From NCBI GenBank assembly GCA_965203985.1, contig CBDBDS010000001.1:1-64000 (forward strand): DNA of 64,000 bases, written 5' to 3'. The position numbers and the translations under genes are program-made. Origin of the DNA: Bin87 sp965203985 (GTDB lineage: Bacteria > Chloroflexota > Dehalococcoidia > Lucifugimonadales > UBA3495). Below are positions 59,682 through 64,000 of the stretch, piece after piece (the stretch's first letter is position 1; each line of letters opens with the position of its first letter). Under the pieces are notes generated by a model. It worked only from the letters and a program-made list of their open reading frames with translations, was not told where the DNA came from and made no database searches.

Positions 59682-59750
59682 GACGACGACGTGGCCTGAT
59701 GCCCGGTATAGGGGTAAGCACGACGTAATCCGCTGATACGGGCAGCGCCG

Positions 59751-61946
59751 CTAATCGCTGAACGCGGTTCGCCGCCGTGCACGGTGACCCCGCAGATATT
59801 CTAGCAGGCGGTCAGCAGCAGACGTTTTACACTCCCCGCACAACAGCTCACCCGAGCGGCAGCGGGACTGCAATTGCGCGTACTCCTCCGGGTCCGGCGT
59901 GGCGTAAAAGGCGTGCAGGCTGGACACCGAGCATACTCGTGGGTCCGGGTTGCCGCCCTTTTCCCTCTGCTCCTCCAGTGTCCCGCGCCCGCCGGTGTAC
60001 GCCCGACTGATGCGGCGCCGGACATCATCGTCCGCGTCGTCGTAGGCGATACGACCCGGCGGCACCCGGTTGGTCATCACCTCCACCGATCCGCCGGTTT
60101 GCGGATCGCTGTAGGTGGTCAGGTTTCGCACCGGGCGCAGGTATAACGCGGACGGTTTCACGAAACCAAATCGCTCCGCTACATTGCGGGCCATGCGCAC
60201 GTACACGTCGCCGCCAATGTTGTCCAACACCAGCGTCCGACACGGCCCGCCGGCCTCCGGCTGCTGCGCGTGCAGGATATCCGCCAGCCGGAGCAACGGT
60301 CGGAAGGTATCCGTCGCGCTGTCCCGCAGGCGCAGGCCCAGCGCCGAATTCAGCATGCTCAGCGGGATCGCTTCGCCCAACTGGAAGGCGGTGCTGATGA
60401 TGGACGGGTTCGTCTGTTGCAGGTACGAGTTGACCTGATCCACATCCAATCCTGCCGCCCTCATGAACAGCAGGTTCTCCCGCATGATCCGCTGCGCCTG
60501 ATCCAGGTCGCCCAGTTCGTCCCGAAAACCGATGGTTATTTCCGCGCCCATCCCCTGGAAATGCGCCAGAACGCTGGTGAGGGCTCCGTGACCCAGGTGC
60601 ATCGGACCGTCGATAGCCACCGTTCCCAGCACCTTGCATCGCTCGCCGTCGGTCAAAGCCTGCATGAACAGGTCCGCGTCACGGCTGCCCACGGTCATGC
60701 CGGTCAGCAGGTAGGGGTGCGGATCTTCGAACCACTCTGCGAACCGGCGCCGCTGCTCGGGGTACGCCTCGTTCAACCCGGTGACCCGAAGCTCTTTGAT
60801 CAGCTCGTTCTCGCGAGCCAGTGGCTGGTCTCCGGTGCGCACCACCAGCGATGGGATCGCGATATCCGCCTCATCGGTGCGCGTTTCCGGCGAGTCGGCG
60901 TCCAGTATCTGCCCGTGCAGCCGGCTCAGCTTCTGGGCGATATCGTTGAGGGTACGTTCCTGCACCTCCCGGGCGTTGGATAGCAGCAGCCTGGCGATGT
61001 CCTCCGCCGTCTCCGCGGACAAGCCCAGTTGCCGCGCTCGACGTCGCGCCCCGACGAAAAGGTTCTCCTCCACCGCCGGCTTGTGTATGGTGTCACTCTC
61101 CAGGTACTTCTCGGCTGCCACGTTGCGCGACGCCTCGATGCGCGCGTGGGTGAGTTCCAGTATCCGTTCGTGGCTCCCAGCAATGATGGCACGCTGCCGC
61201 CCCCGGTACTCCGCGTAAGGTAATCCTCCGGCGGGCATTTCGGCTCGAACCGCCGCCGGATCTTCGCCGGCCAGCAACCTGCCCACCCCGCTCTCGATCT
61301 CCGCAACCTCGGCCAGCCGTCGCCAGTCCGGCGGGACCAGGCCGGGTGGCTGCGCGTCCAGCCAGGCGGACAGCCGGGGCAGGCGCTGACCGTACATCTC
61401 CAACGCCGCCGGCAGAGTCAACATGCCGTGCAACTGCAACGCCGGCGTCAAGCACGCGCGACGATATTCCGCCAAGTATGGCTCCCGAGGGCGTCCGGGC
61501 GGCGGCACGTCTCGCAGGTAGTCAGAATGCCGTTCGACACTCGCCAGGTCCAGCAGCGCGGCGTCCCGCAGCAACTTGCCGTTGTCGTCCTGCCGAAAAT
61601 CGAGATCCAGTACAGGATCCTGCGACAACGCTCCCGCGATGGCCCTGGCTACCGCCGCAATGAATCGCTCAGGCGCACCCGAACCTCCCAACCACGCCGA
61701 GGCCAACGCAGCCGAAGCCTCCGCCGGGTTCCCGTCCTGAGGACGACCAGACAGATGGAACAGTGCGGCGGTGTTCACCACTGTCGGATCCACCACCAGG
61801 TCACATGAACCGATCAACTCGGCGGCGGTGGTCGCAATCCGACGGGCTGCCGGTAGCCCTTGCGCGTCAGGGTGACCAGCGTATATTGCCGGCAGGGATG
61901 CTGCCAGTCGGTGCCCATCGGGGATGTAGGTTTGCCAGGAGGCCAT
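59751..61946 (-). CDS. HD-like - chorismate-mutase-like - TrpRS-like multidomain protein
   Basis: A protein of about 731 residues (MASWQTYIPDGHRLAASLPA; the frame is open to 62021 and the start is weakly supported). Residues 1-110 are an HD-like helical region (H25, then TAALFHLSG where HD would stand). Residues 258-335 follow the AroQ chorismate-mutase pattern (THARIEASRNVAAEK, NLFVGARRRARQLGLSAE, SNAREVQERTL). From about 440 it is a class I synthetase of archaeal/eukaryal TrpRS type: VAIDGPMHLGHGALTSVLAH, NIGGDVYVRMARNVAERFGF, then AYTGGRGTLEEQREKGGNPD and RSGELLCGECKTSAADRL. The KMSKS loop is replaced by VMTNRVPPG. It may activate an aromatic amino acid for something other than ordinary charging. 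Confidence 0.75.
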   Translation of the reverse strand: MASWQTYIPDGHRLAASLPAIYAGHPDAQGLPAARRIATTAAELIGSCDLVVDPTVVNTAALFHLSGRPQDGNPAEASAALASAWLGGSGAPERFIAAVARAIAGALSQDPVLDLDFRQDDNGKLLRDAALLDLASVERHSDYLRDVPPPGRPREPYLAEYRRACLTPALQLHGMLTLPAALEMYGQRLPRLSAWLDAQPPGLVPPDWRRLAEVAEIESGVGRLLAGEDPAAVRAEMPAGGLPYAEYRGRQRAIIAGSHERILELTHARIEASRNVAAEKYLESDTIHKPAVEENLFVGARRRARQLGLSAETAEDIARLLLSNAREVQERTLNDIAQKLSRLHGQILDADSPETRTDEADIAIPSLVVRTGDQPLARENELIKELRVTGLNEAYPEQRRRFAEWFEDPHPYLLTGMTVGSRDADLFMQALTDGERCKVLGTVAIDGPMHLGHGALTSVLAHFQGMGAEITIGFRDELGDLDQAQRIMRENLLFMRAAGLDVDQVNSYLQQTNPSIISTAFQLGEAIPLSMLNSALGLRLRDSATDTFRPLLRLADILHAQQPEAGGPCRTLVLDNIGGDVYVRMARNVAERFGFVKPSALYLRPVRNLTTYSDPQTGGSVEVMTNRVPPGRIAYDDADDDVRRRISRAYTGGRGTLEEQREKGGNPDPRVCSVSSLHAFYATPDPEEYAQLQSRCRSGELLCGECKTSAADRLLEYLRGHRARRRTAFSD

Positions 61947-62020
61947 TGTCACGGGAAGGGAAACCGGTGCGAATGGCCTAATGATACCAGCAACGCGGAT
62001 TGGCCAAATCCCCCGGAACA

Positions 62021-62044
62021 CAAAAGCCCGGCCAGCGGCCGGGC
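62021..62044 (-). terminator. Rho-independent terminator after gyrA-hydrolase
   Basis: On the minus strand the stem GCCCGGCC / GGCCGGGC with a 3-nt loop is followed by TTTTG. It sits 29 bp after the stop of the alpha/beta hydrolase gene and separates it from the TrpRS-like gene. Confidence 0.85.
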
Positions 62045-62072
62045 AGCGATGACAGCCGAGTGGTGTCCTCGT

Positions 62073-62771
62073 CTACCCCGCGCCGTCGGTCAGCCGGTTG
62101 AGGAACCGAGCGATGGCTTCGTTGACCGCCTCCGGTTGTTCCAGAGTCACGAAATGCCCGGAGTCGGGCACAACCACGACCTCGGCGTCCTGCAACTCCC
62201 GGCCCAGGTATTCCGCGTAACGGACCGGGGTCATTATGTCATCCGCGCCCACAATCACCAGGGACGGCAGGGCGATCTCCTTGACGCGCTCCATCACGTC
62301 GAACCGGTCGCAGGCCGACAGGTCGTTGTGCTCGACCATCGGGCCAGATTGCAGTGCGCGAGAGGCCAGTTGGGGCGCCAGATCCCTGTTGATCGCCTCG
62401 TAATACGCCGGAGCCTCGGATCGCCATTGGGCGTCGTCCAGGCAGCGGTTCAGATAGTCAGGATGCACCCGCAGCCTTGCGCCGGTCCCAATCAGGACCA
62501 GCCCGGCCAGGTCCTCGGGGAACCGCAGCGCGTAGTCCAGCGCAATGGCGCCGCCCATCGAGTGCCCGAACAGGACAAAGGGCGGGTATCCCTTGCCCCG
62601 CGCGTAATCCCGCAGCCAGTCAACGTACCCTCCGATGCTGTCCCGTGGCTCGCCGTCCGGGTGTCCGGGCAGGTTCACGGCATCCGCGTTTCCGAACCGA
62701 GCGGTCTGGTAGTGATACGTCAGTTCGTTTTGGCCGGAGCCGTGAACCATCACCAGTTGCATTGCAGCCAT
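62073..62771 (-). CDS. Alpha/beta hydrolase
   Basis: A 232-residue hydrolase: MVHGSGQNELTYHYQ (oxyanion region), the nucleophile elbow FVLFGHSMGGAIALDYALRF, the acid strand SLVIVGADDIMTPVRYAEYL, and catalytic His in VVVPDSGHFVTLEQPEAVNE. This is the compact MhpC/esterase type. The ATG lies 2 bp after the gyrA stop, so it is probably made from the gyrA transcript and ended by the terminator that follows. The substrate is unknown. Confidence 0.92.
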   Translation of the reverse strand: MAAMQLVMVHGSGQNELTYHYQTARFGNADAVNLPGHPDGEPRDSIGGYVDWLRDYARGKGYPPFVLFGHSMGGAIALDYALRFPEDLAGLVLIGTGARLRVHPDYLNRCLDDAQWRSEAPAYYEAINRDLAPQLASRALQSGPMVEHNDLSACDRFDVMERVKEIALPSLVIVGADDIMTPVRYAEYLGRELQDAEVVVVPDSGHFVTLEQPEAVNEAIARFLNRLTDGAG

Positions 62772-62773
62772 CC

Positions 62774-64000
62774 TTACAGCAGCGGGGCCTGCCCGTTCAC
62801 GTGGAGATCCGGATCATCATCGTCATCTTCGGCATCAACGTGGTCATCCGGCATATCATCACCGATGTCCTCATCCTCGGCGCCCTCGTACTGGCTATCC
62901 GCCTGGGCCGCGACCTCTTCGGCCTGTGCGAGAGCTGTGCCCGCCGCGCCGTCCTGCAGAGCCGGGTCGTCCTGGCTATAGTCCGTAGCCCGGAAGCAGT
63001 AGATGGATACGACACTGTCGTCGCCGCCGCGCTCGCGCCACACGATGACTCCCTTGGTCTGGCGAGTATTCACCACTTTGATCTCAGCCAGATCGATGCG
63101 CACCACCTGTCCGCGTGCAGAGATAATGAAGACCTCGTGCCCCTCCTCGTCGTTCATTTCGGCGGAGGAAACGATCTTGGCGTCGACCACCGGACCGGTG
63201 GGTTTGTCACCCTGGTCCACCGCAAAGGTCTTGACGCCCATGCCGCCGCGATTGGTTTCGCGATACACGGGTTCGCCCTTGCTGTTGCACAGCGGCGTGG
63301 CCTTGCCGTAACCCTTTTCGCTGACCACCAGCAGGTACTCGTCCTCGGGATCGTTAACCACGTCAAGTGCCACGACCCGGTCCTTCCCTCCAAATTCGTC
63401 CTTGAACTTGATTCCGATGACGCCGGTAGCGTTACGGTTCCGCTCCGGTATGCTGGTGACCGGGCACAGCAGCGCCTGCCCCTGCTCGGTGACCAGTACG
63501 ACCGACGCATCGCTCTGCGCCGGGCGCACCGCAACCAACTCGTCACCATCCAGCACCTTCATGGCGATGAGGCCGGACTTTCTCAGGTTCTGCAACTGGC
63601 CCGGACGCAACGCGTTGACCCGGCCGTTGCGGGTGGCAAAGACGTACAGGCGGTTGTATTCGTCCCGGCTGGCCGGCAGCATGGTCTGCACATGCTCGCC
63701 CGGCTGCAGCGGAATGAGGTTCACCAGCAGGGTTCCCCGGGCAGTGCGCCCGGCGTCGTTGGGGGTCTCATAGACGCTGAGCGGGTAAACCCGACCCTTG
63801 TTGGTGAAGAACAGCAACTGCTCGTGAGTATTGACGACCGCGATCTGCATGATCGCGTCGTCATCCCGGTTGTTCGCGCCGCGCACCCCCTTACCGCCCC
63901 GCCGCTGGTTGCGGTAGGTGCTGATCGGCACGCGCTTGATGTACCCGCGCTGGCTCAGAGTGACGACCACATCCTCCTGCACGATGAACTGCTCGATGGA
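62774..64000 (-). CDS. gyrA: DNA gyrase subunit A, C-terminal part (cut by window edge)
   Basis: The frame enters from beyond 64000 and shows about 408 residues of the DNA-wrapping beta-pinwheel domain. Repeated blades are visible (KGRVYPLSVYETPNDAGRTA, RNGRVNALRPGQL, EKGYGKATPLC, ARGQVVRIDLAEI). The GyrA box is YRNQRRGGKGVRGA, which identifies gyrase rather than topoisomerase IV. The C-terminal tail is strongly acidic (EDEDIGDDMPDDHVDAEDDD), like the regulatory tails of other gyrases. The catalytic Tyr is outside the window. It is followed at 2 bp by the alpha/beta hydrolase gene. Confidence 0.96.
   Translation of the reverse strand, partial: SIEQFIVQEDVVVTLSQRGYIKRVPISTYRNQRRGGKGVRGANNRDDDAIMQIAVVNTHEQLLFFTNKGRVYPLSVYETPNDAGRTARGTLLVNLIPLQPGEHVQTMLPASRDEYNRLYVFATRNGRVNALRPGQLQNLRKSGLIAMKVLDGDELVAVRPAQSDASVVLVTEQGQALLCPVTSIPERNRNATGVIGIKFKDEFGGKDRVVALDVVNDPEDEYLLVVSEKGYGKATPLCNSKGEPVYRETNRGGMGVKTFAVDQGDKPTGPVVDAKIVSSAEMNDEEGHEVFIISARGQVVRIDLAEIKVVNTRQTKGVIVWRERGGDDSVVSIYCFRATDYSQDDPALQDGAAGTALAQAEEVAAQADSQYEGAEDEDIGDDMPDDHVDAEDDDDDPDLHVNGQAPLL

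Noticed and set aside
59574..59750. T-box riboswitch upstream of trpS
   Set aside because: No specifier-loop or T-box antiterminator sequence (such as GGTGG followed by CCGC) is visible, only a simple hairpin.

Overview
The window is GC-rich, gene-dense bacterial DNA. The gene content suggests an aerobic member of the Chloroflexota, perhaps near the SAR202/Dehalococcoidia lineages. The reasons are a caa3-type cytochrome c oxidase operon, an F420-dependent reductase, paired CaiB/BaiF CoA transferases, a thiolase with a DUF35 partner, a molybdenum hydroxylase, many small VOC, SnoaL and alpha/beta-hydrolase genes, DUF433 toxin-antitoxin pairs and a Uma2 gene. This placement is inferred from gene content, because no rRNA or other strong marker is present. 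I saw no rRNA, tRNA or CRISPR array.

Layout. 1-10.8 kb: small-molecule metabolism (FAH hydrolase fragment, zinc-type quinone oxidoreductase, GNAT, an Ldh2-type dehydrogenase beside two tandem TauE/SafE transporters, PIG-L deacetylase, F420:NADP reductase, thioredoxin-like protein) with a compact type II restriction-modification pair at 5.9-7.1 kb. 10.8-16.3 kb: an accessory island holding an HNH-SF2 helicase gene, a coupled unknown gene, a zinc-finger remnant, and a complete IS1380-like element (1711 bp) inside a Uma2 gene. 16.4-23.0 kb: molybdenum hydroxylase large subunit, a secreted His/Asp-rich protein, a decayed two-component system, and a NuoE/NuoF-like pair whose NuoF frame is broken. 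23.3-28.8 kb: a large hydrolase and the diaminopimelate genes dapB, asd and dapA. 28.9-39.9 kb: NYN protein, cmk-plsC, comEC and comEA for DNA uptake, a kinase-like protein, and several small enzymes. 40-47.1 kb: ctaA-ctaB-coxB-ctaD-ctaE-ctaF, closed by a strong terminator. 47.3-53.4 kb: two toxin-antitoxin modules around a truncated lipoprotein gene and two coupled CoA transferases. 53.5-64 kb: formamidase, SnoaL, MBL hydrolase, DUF35/thiolase pair, trpS, an unusual multidomain TrpRS-like protein, an alpha/beta hydrolase and the C-terminal part of gyrA.

How the genes work together. The minus-strand cta genes make heme A (CtaA, CtaB) and the oxidase subunits, including two with fused heme c domains. 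dapB-asd-dapA supply lysine and cell-wall diaminopimelate. ComEC and ComEA would import single-stranded DNA. The most unusual candidate is the 731-residue protein at 59751-61946. It joins an HD-like helical region, a chorismate-mutase-like helical region and an archaeal/eukaryal-type TrpRS-like domain with a degenerate KMSKS loop, directly upstream of the normal trpS. The HNH-helicase cassette is a second candidate for an undescribed defence or mobile system. Several short repeat families (an approx. 160-bp MITE-like element, a nested inverted repeat, and small GC-rich palindromes) fill the intergenic gaps.
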